Positions 37,078 to 46,835 of a DNA stretch of 64,000 nt are shown in pieces. The stretch is from Pedobacter chinensis (GTDB taxonomy: Bacteria > Bacteroidota > Bacteroidia > Sphingobacteriales > Sphingobacteriaceae). The translations under genes were made by a program, and so were the position numbers. The notes below the pieces were generated by a model. That model saw only the letters and a program-made list of their open reading frames with translations. It was not told the origin of the DNA and ran no database searches. The stretch is taken from assembly GCF_003339865.1 (NCBI RefSeq), contig NZ_QPKV01000004.1, positions 310,001-374,000 on the forward strand. The letters are read 5' to 3'. The stretch's first letter is position 1, and each line of letters starts with the position of its first letter.

Positions 37078-37413
37078 TTATTCGATAAAAACACTATTCA
37101 ATTTTGGCGGTTGCCAGATGTTTTTGCTATAATCCGATACAAACTGATTATCATAACGCGTCAACTGCTTATTGGAAATCAACCTGTTCAGAAATATGAA
37201 GGACGAATTGGAGAGATTGACCACCAATGGCTGACCACAGCAATTGCAGGTGCACAATGGTGTGCAATTATCCTGATCAACAGCATGATTGGATTTTTCT
37301 ATTGTTACGGAAGAAATTCTGATCTGACTATTTTCCAATTCAGCAATATCCTCGCAGGTAATGCAAGACAAAGATAAAATGCAGAGACTAAGTAAATAAA
37401 TCAAAAATTTCAT
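37078..37413 (-). CDS. Secreted Cys-rich small protein (DUF6660-like)
   Basis: 111 residues from the ATG at 37413 (MKFLIYLLSLCILSLSC), a typical signal or lipoprotein start. The centre has CTPLCTCNCCGQPL, i.e. six residues of the CxPxCxCxCC pattern I associate with DUF6660, whose members often neighbour metal-efflux or TonB genes. Function not established; the clustered Cys suggests metal binding. It precedes the TonB receptor on the same strand by 63 bp and is probably co-transcribed. Confidence 0.75.
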   Translation of the reverse strand: MKFLIYLLSLCILSLSCITCEDIAELENSQIRISSVTIEKSNHAVDQDNCTPLCTCNCCGQPLVVNLSNSSFIFLNRLISNKQLTRYDNQFVSDYSKNIWQPPKLNSVFIE

Positions 37414-37912
37414 TCGCTCAGCAAATGTACAAATCATACTTAATTAATGATAAGATTTTGTCAGATTAACATGAATCATTTTAAAATAAATTACCAGGTT
37501 TTTGAAACGAATTTGTTAATTTCCGTGGGATTTGTGTTACGGGTAAGAAAGAGAAAAAAATTAAACAAATTGAAAAACCGGGCATGCTTTTTTTTCGTAA
37601 GTGAAAAATTAAGTAAAATATTGCTTATCCAAACAAATTGAAAAGGTCTTTTTTATCATTTATTACGGTCGGGTTGGCGATAACTCCAGTTGATTTTTCG
37701 TATGCACAAAAGTTTACGCGAAAATTAGATATACGTGCCAATTTTCAAATGATGTTCACTATACTATGTTATTTTGCTAATCAAATCAGAAGATTCTAAA
37801 TGTTGATTTTAATCTCCTTTTTCTGCTGTATTCCAATGGGTTGTTTGAATGTTCCTTGCCTGATTAAACAAAATATGCATGGTAATGTTAAGCATCTACT
37901 ACCGGGTAAAAA
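37414..37912. other. ~500-bp region without a firm gene
   Basis: The only feature of note is a 53-codon frame, TTG 37638 to TAA 37799. It reads like an export signal (LSFITVGLAITPVDFSYAQ) followed by a short tail, and may be the fragment of a lost outer-membrane protein gene. The rest is AT-rich. No RNA structure is evident. Confidence 0.3.
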
Positions 37913-38230
37913 ATGCAAGCACCAATTCATCATTCAAGTGATCACAAAACAGATTCAAGCCTTAAGGTTTGGGTTTCTGATCATGAAATTTTCCTGAATG
38001 GCTTAAGAACACAAGATGAAATTGCATTTAAGTCATTATATAAGCAGTATTCCGCCGCCCTTTATGGAAACATCTTAAGAACTGTAAAGGAAGATACAAG
38101 AGCTAAACACATTTTAGAATGTACTTTTGTTGAGATCTGGAATTCTATTTCACTTTATGATGAAACCAAAATTAAACTGTTCACCTGGCTTAATCAAATT
38201 GCCGGCAAACACATCAAACTAAGCGAATAG
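37913..38230 (+). CDS. Sigma-70 region 2-only protein
   Basis: 105 residues. Residues 29-100 (NGLRTQDEIAFKSLYKQYSAALYGNILRT... FVEIWNSISLYDETKIKLFTWLNQIAGK) match region 2 of ECF sigma factors, including the core-binding helix and the -10 recognition helix. The protein stops right after region 2. No region 4 helix-turn-helix is found in any frame before the next gene at 38313. It could be a decayed sigma factor or a stand-alone regulator that competes for core polymerase. A Crp-like gene follows in the same direction 82 bp later. Confidence 0.6.
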   Translation: MQAPIHHSSDHKTDSSLKVWVSDHEIFLNGLRTQDEIAFKSLYKQYSAALYGNILRTVKEDTRAKHILECTFVEIWNSISLYDETKIKLFTWLNQIAGKHIKLSE

Positions 38231-38312
38231 TTTCATAGCCTTTCTTTCAGAACCTATAATTTTATTTTTTCTTCCTGATTAACTTCTGGAATAATCTGTT
38301 AATGTTATTTCA

Positions 38313-38933
38313 ATGCTCCAAACTCAAAAGTCTGTACTAATTAATAAAGTAATCAACTATTTTAGTAGCCTGCATCCTATCTCGGCTGGTTTTATTATGG
38401 AAATCACTGCAAATGCGATACCTGTTTTAGTCCCGAAAAATAAATATATAATTTCTCCGATAGATCATAATGCCGCTGTGTTTTTTGTGATAAAGGGAAT
38501 GGTTAGGGGGTTTATAAAGGATGATAACAAGGAAATTACCACCTGGATCAGCATGGGGAATGAATTTATTGGTGCTATACAGCATCCATTAGATCAAAAA
38601 AGTTCATCAATTGAATATTTACAAACCTTGGAGGATACGGAGCTAGTTGTGATATCCCGTGCATTGATCAATAAATTATACCACATCCATCCTGAAACCA
38701 ATGTGATTGGCCGTAAAATTCTTGCGCTTCAATATCACGCCGCATCAGAACGATCGATTTTAGCCAGAATACCTTCAGCAGAGAGAAGATATGAAAAATT
38801 GTTGGCACTAAACGCTTTTGATATTAATAAGGTACCGCTACGCTGCGTAGCGAGTTATTTAGGGATAAGACTGGAAACTTTAAGCAGGATCAGATCTAAA
38901 TTTTCTTTAAGAAATAGTGTAAATGTCGGTTAA
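38313..38933 (+). CDS. Crp/Fnr-family cyclic-nucleotide-binding-fold regulator
   Basis: 206 residues. N-terminal cupin-like sensor, residues 30-120 (SPIDHNAAVFFVIKGMVRGFIKDDNKEITTWISMGNEFIGA), without the arginine motif expected for cAMP binding. C-terminal helix-turn-helix near 175-200: NKVPLRCVASYLGIRLETLSRIRSKF, which is the Bacteroidota Crp-like type. DNA for this helix holds a 17-bp near-perfect palindrome, CGCTACGCTGCGTAGCG at 38836-38852, as a coincidence or mRNA hairpin. Confidence 0.85.
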   Translation: MLQTQKSVLINKVINYFSSLHPISAGFIMEITANAIPVLVPKNKYIISPIDHNAAVFFVIKGMVRGFIKDDNKEITTWISMGNEFIGAIQHPLDQKSSSIEYLQTLEDTELVVISRALINKLYHIHPETNVIGRKILALQYHAASERSILARIPSAERRYEKLLALNAFDINKVPLRCVASYLGIRLETLSRIRSKFSLRNSVNVG

Positions 38934-39358
38934 TTAGAATCAACTAATTTTAATCTTTGATAATTGTCGCTGTTATTGCACTGGTATTGACAAAATACAC
39001 GAAAGTTTACATTTTTTGAGAAGAGTTCACAAATAGGGTTACATAATGAAAAAGTAACTGTAATAACAGAAAAGTAATGTTATTTTTGAAAAGTTAGAAT
39101 TAAATCACGGGACGATTTTATTAAAACAAACAAAGCCTTCTGTAAAAAGAGGGCTTTGCTTTTATTAAACCATAAGAATTTTTACTTTATTCTTTTCTCT
39201 CTGGGCTGGTAAGCTAATTTATTCAAAAGTTGTAATTAACCCTGTTCTTAATTTATATGGTAAATAGTTTTACAAAAGTTAAAACTTTTAAGAAATGAAC
39301 GGGCAGTTCGGCGCTGATTTTGGGAAATGATATTTTAAAAGAATTCAATATTATGGCA
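38934..39358. other. Spacer with terminator
   Basis: No gene. A terminator (CAAAGCCTTCT / AGAGGGCTTTG, 39131-39150, then CTTTT) stands 200 bp after the Crp-like gene. It could end that transcript or a short independent one: TTGACA at 38987 and an AT-rich TACATTTT 19 bases later resemble a promoter. Evidence for a separate RNA is thin. Confidence 0.35.
39131..39163 (+). terminator. Terminator downstream of the Crp-like gene
   Basis: An 11-bp stem with one G-T wobble, 8-base A-rich loop, CTTTTATT tail on the plus strand. Confidence 0.75.
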
Positions 39359-40048
39359 TTAGAGATTTGTGGTTATCATCAATTGCCAAACATTTCTTCT
39401 GACACTCATGTCCTTTTCTTTTTGAATCCAGTACATGTAACCAAACTCAGTATCTATCTTTTTGCTCCATCTATATCCAACTGAAGCAAAAGATCTGTTT
39501 TGGTCAAAAATGCTGCCATTAACCTTTTCTTTGTTCTGAATAGTGAGAAAAATCTCGTTTTGAAGGCCGGCATACATCCCCTTTGTAAAATCACTATTGG
39601 CACTTATAGGGATCTGGCTACTCAAAAATGCCCTTGCACGTTGCGAAAAGTTTATATCGTCCTCTTCCCTGACGAAACGCTGCTCTAAGCGAAACCGCAC
39701 ATTGAGCTCGTTTTTCCCTGCTTTAAAGGAATAGAGATATTGCTGATAGATTCTATGTTCAGGCGAGTAAAGTTTTTCTCCGTCCTTCTCATCCCATTGA
39801 CCAAAGAAAGCGTAGCCTATTGCAACAGAATTTTTTTCAGTTAAATTGTAACTCAACGCACTTCGAAGCAATAGTGCTGAAAGATAATCAAGTTTGTGAG
39901 AAGAGCGCGCCTGCAGATCTGCACGGAGATCGAATTTATCAGATAGTTTCTGTGCATGCGAAAGAAAGATCCAACCCGTATCTTCAGTTTGGCTGTAAGA
40001 CCTTAAGGTAATCATTAGAAGAAGTACCAGTACGATAGGATTTTTCAT
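39359..40048 (-). CDS. DUF2490 domain outer-membrane-type protein
   Basis: 229 residues. Signal peptide ends at SYSQ (20). The body is built of alternating beta-strand segments such as FDLRADLQARSSHKLDYLSALLLRSALSYNLT and NELNVRFRLEQRFV, as in DUF2490 proteins, which look like small beta-barrels. Function unknown. A single gene on the minus strand. Confidence 0.85.
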   Translation of the reverse strand: MKNPIVLVLLLMITLRSYSQTEDTGWIFLSHAQKLSDKFDLRADLQARSSHKLDYLSALLLRSALSYNLTEKNSVAIGYAFFGQWDEKDGEKLYSPEHRIYQQYLYSFKAGKNELNVRFRLEQRFVREEDDINFSQRARAFLSSQIPISANSDFTKGMYAGLQNEIFLTIQNKEKVNGSIFDQNRSFASVGYRWSKKIDTEFGYMYWIQKEKDMSVRRNVWQLMITTNL

Positions 40049-40310
40049 GTTCTCTGTTCAAGATTCTTCCAGTTAGACAAAGCCCAACCTGCAAATGTTT
40101 TATCATATGGCATTTTCATTTGAACGCTCATCGTAATAATTACATATCTCAAATTTTATCCTAAAGAATAATCAGTTGCCCCTATCAATCGGTGTATATA
40201 TACCAATACTTAAATCTCAATTCTAAAAAAGAAAGTTCAATTAATTGATTAATCACTACTCATCCTGAATTTAGATCCTAACTTGCTGATAAACAGTGCA
40301 AATAGGCTAT

Positions 40311-40474
40311 AAAAAAGAAAAGAGATACTCCATCCAGACGTATCTCTTTTTTCTAACCAAATATAAACCTGTTATGAGCCAGGCTTTGTCTTTAATTCTC
40401 TACCAAAAACCTTGGTTTTTTAAGAGAATGTTTTTTCTTTTTTAATGTTAACAAACATCGTTCCGTTTATTACA
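40311..40474 (-). ncRNA. Candidate structured ~164-nt transcript under the glycolytic operator
   Basis: Minus-strand promoter TATATTTG (40479-40486), with the GTGTA-A5-TACAC palindrome (site A) over its -33 region. Downstream are three predicted hairpins in order: ATTCTCT/AGAGAAT with an inner AACC/GGTT stem (40396-40430), AAGCCTG/CAGGTTT (about 40367-40388), and a terminator AAAAGAGATAC/GTATCTCTTTT (40318-40350) followed by T6. Longest coding possibility is a 12-residue frame MFVNIKKEKTFS preceded by ACGGAACG, whose stop lies in the first hairpin. So it may be a small RNA, or a leader-peptide transcript. It is 340 bp beyond gap and separated by the gap terminator. Confidence 0.5.
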
Positions 40475-40498
40475 CTACAAATATAGTAAAAAAAATGA

Positions 40499-40517
40499 TA
40501 GTGTAAAAAATACACTA
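40499..40517. promoter_or_regulatory. Operator-like palindrome, site A
   Basis: TAGTGTA-AAAAA-TACACTA, perfect 7-bp arms. It lies at about -25 to -43 of the minus-strand RNA promoter, and a second, imperfect dyad TACACTACAAATATAGTA overlaps the -7 element (40471-40488). The core GTGTA-W5-TACAC recurs at 43753 and 45673. Confidence 0.65.
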
Positions 40518-40830
40518 AGATTTTTTTAAGTATTTTTTTTGTCATTTTTTATTTGCAAATGCTTTTATAAGGGTTTTGATTTTTAAAACGAATGATTTGC
40601 AAATATAGTCTGAAAATATGTTAAGTAATTGTTAAATATTGTCAAAATGCGATACTGTATATCCAATTGGTATCAATTTTTTAATTAAAAAACAGGTCCT
40701 GATTAATTTTGATTGATTTATTTTAATTTTTTATTATTTCTTTTAGGTTTTCGATCAATTATTTTAAGTAAAGTGTATTTTTTGACTAATTTATTTTTTG
40801 CATTTATTAGTGAAAAAGTTTTTTGCATGA
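40518..40830. other. Very AT-rich spacer between RNA candidate and gap terminator
   Basis: No gene. ATTTGCAAAT appears twice (40551-40560 region and near 40599), 48 bases apart, possibly a pair of protein sites or a chance feature of AT-rich DNA. Confidence 0.35.
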
Positions 40831-40868
40831 AAAAGGCGGAAAATGTTTTACATCTCCCGCCTTTTAAT
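40831..40868 (-). terminator. Terminator after gap
   Basis: AAAAGGCGG and CCGCCTTTT flank a 17-base loop, with a T-rich tail on the minus strand. It ends the pfkA operon. Confidence 0.85.
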
Positions 40869-40894
40869 TTATTATAATGGCTAACGGCCTTGTT

Positions 40895-42746
<1,852 letters not shown>

Positions 42747-42747
42747 G

Positions 42748-43734
42748 CTAAATGGATAAAACTTCGGTCATTTCCAATAAATCAGGCTCCAGCTTAAAGC
42801 TATGAGATGTCAGAGCTTCTGCAATGCTGGTCAGTTTGATTTCGTTCCCTTTTAAGCCAACCATTTGTTCGGTTTCGCCGGCAATTAATGCGTTTACTGC
42901 TGCAAAACCTAATCTGCTGCCTAAAATCCTGTCAAAACTGCTCGGACTACCGCCGCGTTGCAAGTGACCAAGTATTGTTACCTTGGTATCATAATGATAA
43001 AAGGTTTCCTTTACCTTTTTAGCAATATCATAAGCACCACCTTGTTTATGGCCTTCAGCAACAATCACAATGCTGGATGATTTTTTAGTTGCGGCGCCCA
43101 GGGCGAGCTTATTAATCAATTCCACCACGCTGGTTTCCTTTTCTGGAAGTAAAACGGCCTCTGCACCACTTGCAATTGAACTTCTCAGTGCAATACATCC
43201 AGAATCCCGTCCCATAACTTCTATAAAGAATAACCTGTCATGCGCATCTGCAGTATCCCTGATTTTATCTATGGCTTCTATTACGGTATTAATGGCGGTG
43301 TCGTAACCTAAGGTAAAATCCGAACCCACTAAGTCATTATCAATGGTTCCGGGAATACCAATTACTTTCACACCGAAGTTTTCAGAAAAGCGTTTGGCGC
43401 CAGTGAATGTTCCATCGCCACCAATTACCACTAATCCATCAATGTCGTTTTTCTTTAAGTTTTTAAAGGCAATTTCCTGTCCCTCATCTGTTTTAAACTC
43501 TAAACAGCGTGCGGTTTTTAAAATCGTTCCGCCCAAATGTAAAATATTACTTACAGATCGGGCATCCATTGGTTTTATGTTATCTGTGATTAAACCCTGG
43601 TAACCTTGCATTACACCAAACATATTAATGCCATGGTATATTCCAGTACGAACAACAGCTCTGATTGCGGCATTCATTCCCGGGGCATCTCCACCAGAGG
43701 TAAGTACAGCTATATTTTTAATATTTGGCTTCAT
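42748..43734 (-). CDS. pfkA: ATP-dependent 6-phosphofructokinase
   Basis: 328 residues. LTSGGDAPGMNAAIRA (11-26) is the ATP loop, GGDGTFTGAKR (105-115), catalytic D132 in PGTIDNDLVGSD, and GRDSGCIA is the fructose-6-phosphate site. GGDG with no Asp substitution supports ATP rather than PPi use. First gene of a three-gene glycolytic operon. The minus-strand promoter (-7 TATATTCG at 43743-43750) has the palindrome site B just upstream. Confidence 0.97.
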   Translation of the reverse strand: MKPNIKNIAVLTSGGDAPGMNAAIRAVVRTGIYHGINMFGVMQGYQGLITDNIKPMDARSVSNILHLGGTILKTARCLEFKTDEGQEIAFKNLKKNDIDGLVVIGGDGTFTGAKRFSENFGVKVIGIPGTIDNDLVGSDFTLGYDTAINTVIEAIDKIRDTADAHDRLFFIEVMGRDSGCIALRSSIASGAEAVLLPEKETSVVELINKLALGAATKKSSSIVIVAEGHKQGGAYDIAKKVKETFYHYDTKVTILGHLQRGGSPSSFDRILGSRLGFAAVNALIAGETEQMVGLKGNEIKLTSIAEALTSHSFKLEPDLLEMTEVLSI

Positions 43735-43752
43735 CTATGATACGAATATAGT

Positions 43753-43767
43753 GTGTAATTTTTACAC
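43753..43767. promoter_or_regulatory. Operator-like palindrome, site B, in the pfkA/regulator divergent region
   Basis: GTGTAA-TTT-TTACAC, a perfect dyad with the same GTGTA-W5-TACAC core as sites A and C. It sits directly upstream of the pfkA -7 element and in the 109-bp region shared with the divergent Nudix-type regulator, the simplest candidate for its binder. Confidence 0.65.
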
Positions 43768-43843
43768 TAAGTAATTTTTTTTATTTTTTTTACTTAATAT
43801 TGAAAGTCATACCTTTATCTGCTTAAAATAACTAAATTTTACC

Positions 43844-44533
43844 TTGGAACAAATTTTACCTCATTTAGATTCAGTATTCTCAATAGATTGCGTTTTGTTT
43901 GGATTTGATGGTAAGGAACTAAAAATCCTGCTTATTGAAAGGAATGAAGAACCGTTTAAAGATTGGTGGGCGCTGCCCGGTAACATTGTAGGTGCCGATG
44001 AAAGTTTAGATCAATCTGCCTCCCGGATTTTATATGAACTTACTGGCTTGCGTGGTATTTACATGGAGCAATATTATGCTTTTGGTGATCCCAACCGGCA
44101 CCCTCAGGGTAGGGTTATTACACTAGCTTATTATGCTTTGATTCGTTTGGGAGGAGATAAAGAACTTCGTCCGATCAGTACCTATGCTAAAAGAGCAAAC
44201 TGGTTACCTATAACCGATTTACCCAAGCTGGCCTTTGATCACCAAAAAATTTATGATAAAGGCCTGGAGAAAATTAAGCGCAGAATTAAGCATCAACCAA
44301 TTGCTTTTGAACTTTTGCCAGAAAAATTTACCTTAACGCAATTGCAACACGTTTACGAGTTGGTTCTGGGTAAAAAACTCGATAAAAGAAATTTCAGAAA
44401 GAAAATTGTAAGCTTTGGTGTGTTAAAGGAACTTGATGAAAAGCAGAAAGGTGTTTCTTACCGTGCCGCGACCTTATATCGCTTTGATAAAAGAAAATAT
44501 GCCAAACTTTTTGGTAAAGAGATCTCATTTTAG
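43844..44533 (+). CDS. NrtR/AraR-like regulator: Nudix domain plus winged helix
   Basis: 229 residues from the TTG at 43844. Residues 1-150 are a Nudix fold (WWALPGNIVGADESLDQSASRILYELTGL). The catalytic box is damaged: REUxEE reads RILYEL, so two Glu are lost and hydrolysis is unlikely. Residues 150-225 form the winged helix typical of NrtR-type regulators (FTLTQLQHVYELVLGKKLDKRNFRKKI). In Bacteroidota these control sugar-catabolic genes. It is divergent from pfkA and followed by a two-sided terminator. Confidence 0.88.
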   Translation: MEQILPHLDSVFSIDCVLFGFDGKELKILLIERNEEPFKDWWALPGNIVGADESLDQSASRILYELTGLRGIYMEQYYAFGDPNRHPQGRVITLAYYALIRLGGDKELRPISTYAKRANWLPITDLPKLAFDHQKIYDKGLEKIKRRIKHQPIAFELLPEKFTLTQLQHVYELVLGKKLDKRNFRKKIVSFGVLKELDEKQKGVSYRAATLYRFDKRKYAKLFGKEISF

Positions 44534-44611
44534 CTGAAAGAGCAAAGACCAAAGGGCTTGAAGCAAAGAGCATGAAGCACAGAACAAAGACTAAAGAGAT
44601 GTATCTGTTAT

Positions 44612-44648
44612 AAAAAAAACCGGGTTGAATTTCAAACCGGTTTTTTTA
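44612..44648. terminator. Bidirectional terminator between convergent regulator and kinase genes
   Basis: AAAAAACCGG-GTTGAA and TTTCAA-ACCGGTTTTTT fold into one long stem with a single mismatch; A and T runs on both sides allow use on either strand. The bases 44534-44600 before it are a purine-rich AAAGAC/AAAGAGC repeat. Confidence 0.85.
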
Positions 44649-44706
44649 TAAGTTTTCCTAAAGAAGTTTAATACTTCAAACTGCGAACTGAAAACTGTTA
44701 ACTGAA

Positions 44707-45567
44707 TTATCCTTTCGGTGCCAGTTCCAGGTGGTAGTGCACCAAATCATCTATAGGCGAGCGGATAATCTTACCAACGCCCATTTCATAACGATCGGCA
44801 ACAATACTTAATATGTCGCGGAAACTGTAACCTACAGAACCTACACAGTTTAATTTGTGGTCTTTATAATTTGGATAGTGGATAACCAACGCTTCAAAGA
44901 AGGCTGTAAATGCATAATCAATTGTACTGAATGTATAATCCTCATAATTATCTTTAAAATCATACAGGAATTTACTAAAGCTTGCACAGAAACGGTTCGG
45001 CAGGGGCTTGTTATAGATATTATCAAAAATATCTTCGTTTGTTAAGGCATAATTATCATAAAATGCCTCACGTAAGCCTTTTGGCATGTAGCCTTTCATG
45101 TAATCGCTCAGGATGCGTTTACCAATGTAAGATCCACTTCCTTCATCACCTAAAAAGTAACCCAATGAGTCGATGTTCAGCGTAATGTCTGTTCCATCGT
45201 ACAGGCATGAATTGGTTCCCGTGCCTAAAATAGCAGCAAATCCTGGTTCGTTCCCAAGAAGTGCCCTGCAAGAGGCAAGGAGATCATGCCCAACAAAAAT
45301 TTCAGCACTGGTAAAAACCTGTTTCATGGCATCGGCCACAATTTTTACGTTTGCCGGAGTGGAACATCCAGCACCATAATAGTAAACTGCTGTCAATTTT
45401 TCTCTCTCCAAGTGGTCTGGAAGAGTTTCATTCAAAGACTTTACAATGTAATCTCCTTTCGAAAAATATGGATTGTAACCTTCGGTGTTAAAGTAAATTT
45501 TTCTGCCGGCCTCGTTGATCAAACACCAATTTGTTTTGGTAGATCCACCGTCTGCAATTACTATCAT
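44707..45567 (-). CDS. N-acetylglucosamine kinase-like BadF-family sugar kinase
   Basis: 286 residues from the ATG at 45567 (MIVIADGGSTKTNW); an ATG eight codons upstream is less likely. All ASKHA motifs are intact: phosphate-1 DGGSTKT (6-12), catalytic region FVGHDLLAS, phosphate-2 LGTGTNSCLYDG, and LGDEGSGSYIG. Family members phosphorylate GlcNAc or related sugars with ATP. Paralogue of the degenerate protein in the pfkA operon. Palindrome site C lies 106 bp upstream. Confidence 0.88.
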   Translation of the reverse strand: MIVIADGGSTKTNWCLINEAGRKIYFNTEGYNPYFSKGDYIVKSLNETLPDHLEREKLTAVYYYGAGCSTPANVKIVADAMKQVFTSAEIFVGHDLLASCRALLGNEPGFAAILGTGTNSCLYDGTDITLNIDSLGYFLGDEGSGSYIGKRILSDYMKGYMPKGLREAFYDNYALTNEDIFDNIYNKPLPNRFCASFSKFLYDFKDNYEDYTFSTIDYAFTAFFEALVIHYPNYKDHKLNCVGSVGYSFRDILSIVADRYEMGVGKIIRSPIDDLVHYHLELAPKG

Positions 45568-45672
45568 TTTATTTATTTTTGGTTTTAGCACGATAAAAGT
45601 ATAAAAACTCTTATATTTTGTATCTTTTTTTTAAATAATTTTTTAACAATTTGTTGTTGTGAAAAATTAAGT

Positions 45673-45687
45673 GTGTAAAAAATACAC
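45673..45687. promoter_or_regulatory. Operator-like palindrome, site C
   Basis: GTGTA-AAAAA-TACAC, identical in core to site A. A second dyad, ACACT-ATATAC-AGTGT, overlaps it on the right (45684-45699). It lies between the kinase (minus) and ltaE (plus); its distance from the kinase promoter is larger than for sites A and B, so its target is less certain. Confidence 0.6.
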
Positions 45688-45785
45688 TATATACAGTGTT
45701 TAATGGGCTAAAAACCTTAAAATTATACCAGAAAAGGCATTGGTCTTTTTTTTAACGTCAAAAATATTTTACAATTTTTATCAAA

Positions 45786-46808
45786 ATGAACAGCAAATTT
45801 TTAGACTTCAGAAGTGACACAGTTACCAGGCCAACCGCCGGTATGTTAGATGCCATGATGAGTGCAAAGGTAGGGGATGATGTTTTTGGAGAAGATGAAA
45901 CTGTCACATCTCTGGAAAATAAGCTGGCATCAATGTTTAATATGGAGGCTGGTTTGTTTTGCCCATCTGGTACGATGACTAATCAAATTGCCATTAAATG
46001 TTTTACCCAACCCATGGATGAAGTGATTTGTGATCAAACCGCCCATGTGTATCGCTATGAGATTGGCGGCATTGCTTATCATTCAGCTGCATCTGTTCGT
46101 TTGTTATATGGCGAGCGTGGCATACTGACCCCTGAGTTAATAGAGCCGGAAATCAATGAAGATAATATTCATTACCCAAATTCCAGTTTAGTTGTTTTAG
46201 AGAATACTGTAAATAAAGGTGGAGGGAAATGTTATACGCTGGATCAAATTGCTCCTATTCATCACCTTTGTAACATTAAAGGTTTGAAACTGCATTTAGA
46301 TGGTGCCCGTATTTTCAATGCGCTTGTGGCCACGGGTGATAAAGCAAGTGCGTATGGTAAGTATTTCGATGGAATTTCCATTTGTTTATCAAAAGGTTTA
46401 GGAGCTCCGGTGGGTTCCGTTTTGTTGGGAACCAACAACATGATAAAGAAAGCCAGAAAAATCAGAAAGGCTTTTGGTGGTGGAATGCGTCAGGCCGGGT
46501 TTTTAGCTGCTGCCGGGATTTATGCACTCGATCATCACGTTGAAAGATTAAAAGATGATCATGAACATGCTAAAGCTTTAGCCATTGCACTGGCCAAAAC
46601 CAGTTATGTCCAATCCATTATGCCTGTTGAAACCAACATTGTCGTATTTGAAGTAGCAAATGGCTCGGCGCAAAAGATTGTAGATCAGCTAAAGGAAAAA
46701 GGTTTACATTGTAATACTACCAGCGCGAGTACCATTAGATTGGTTACGCATCTTGATCTTAATCCATCAATGATTGATGAGGCTATCGAAATAATTTTAC
46801 ATTTGTAA
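45786..46808 (+). CDS. ltaE: Low-specificity threonine aldolase
   Basis: 340 residues of a fold-type I PLP enzyme. FRSDTVTRPT (8-17) is the family start, GDDVFGEDETV near 32-42, and the PLP lysine is K203 in ISICLSKGLGAPVGS. HLDGARIFNA holds the cofactor Asp/Arg. It cleaves threonine to glycine and acetaldehyde. accC begins 27 bp after its stop, suggesting co-transcription. Confidence 0.94.
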   Translation: MNSKFLDFRSDTVTRPTAGMLDAMMSAKVGDDVFGEDETVTSLENKLASMFNMEAGLFCPSGTMTNQIAIKCFTQPMDEVICDQTAHVYRYEIGGIAYHSAASVRLLYGERGILTPELIEPEINEDNIHYPNSSLVVLENTVNKGGGKCYTLDQIAPIHHLCNIKGLKLHLDGARIFNALVATGDKASAYGKYFDGISICLSKGLGAPVGSVLLGTNNMIKKARKIRKAFGGGMRQAGFLAAAGIYALDHHVERLKDDHEHAKALAIALAKTSYVQSIMPVETNIVVFEVANGSAQKIVDQLKEKGLHCNTTSASTIRLVTHLDLNPSMIDEAIEIILHL

Positions 46809-46835
46809 TAAAGGTTAATCTTAAGTACATGGCCA

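Noticed and set aside
40311..40474. 6S RNA or tmRNA identity for the structured transcript
   Set aside because: The ends do not pair into a long closing stem with a central bubble, and there is no tRNA-like end or tag frame, so neither name is justified.
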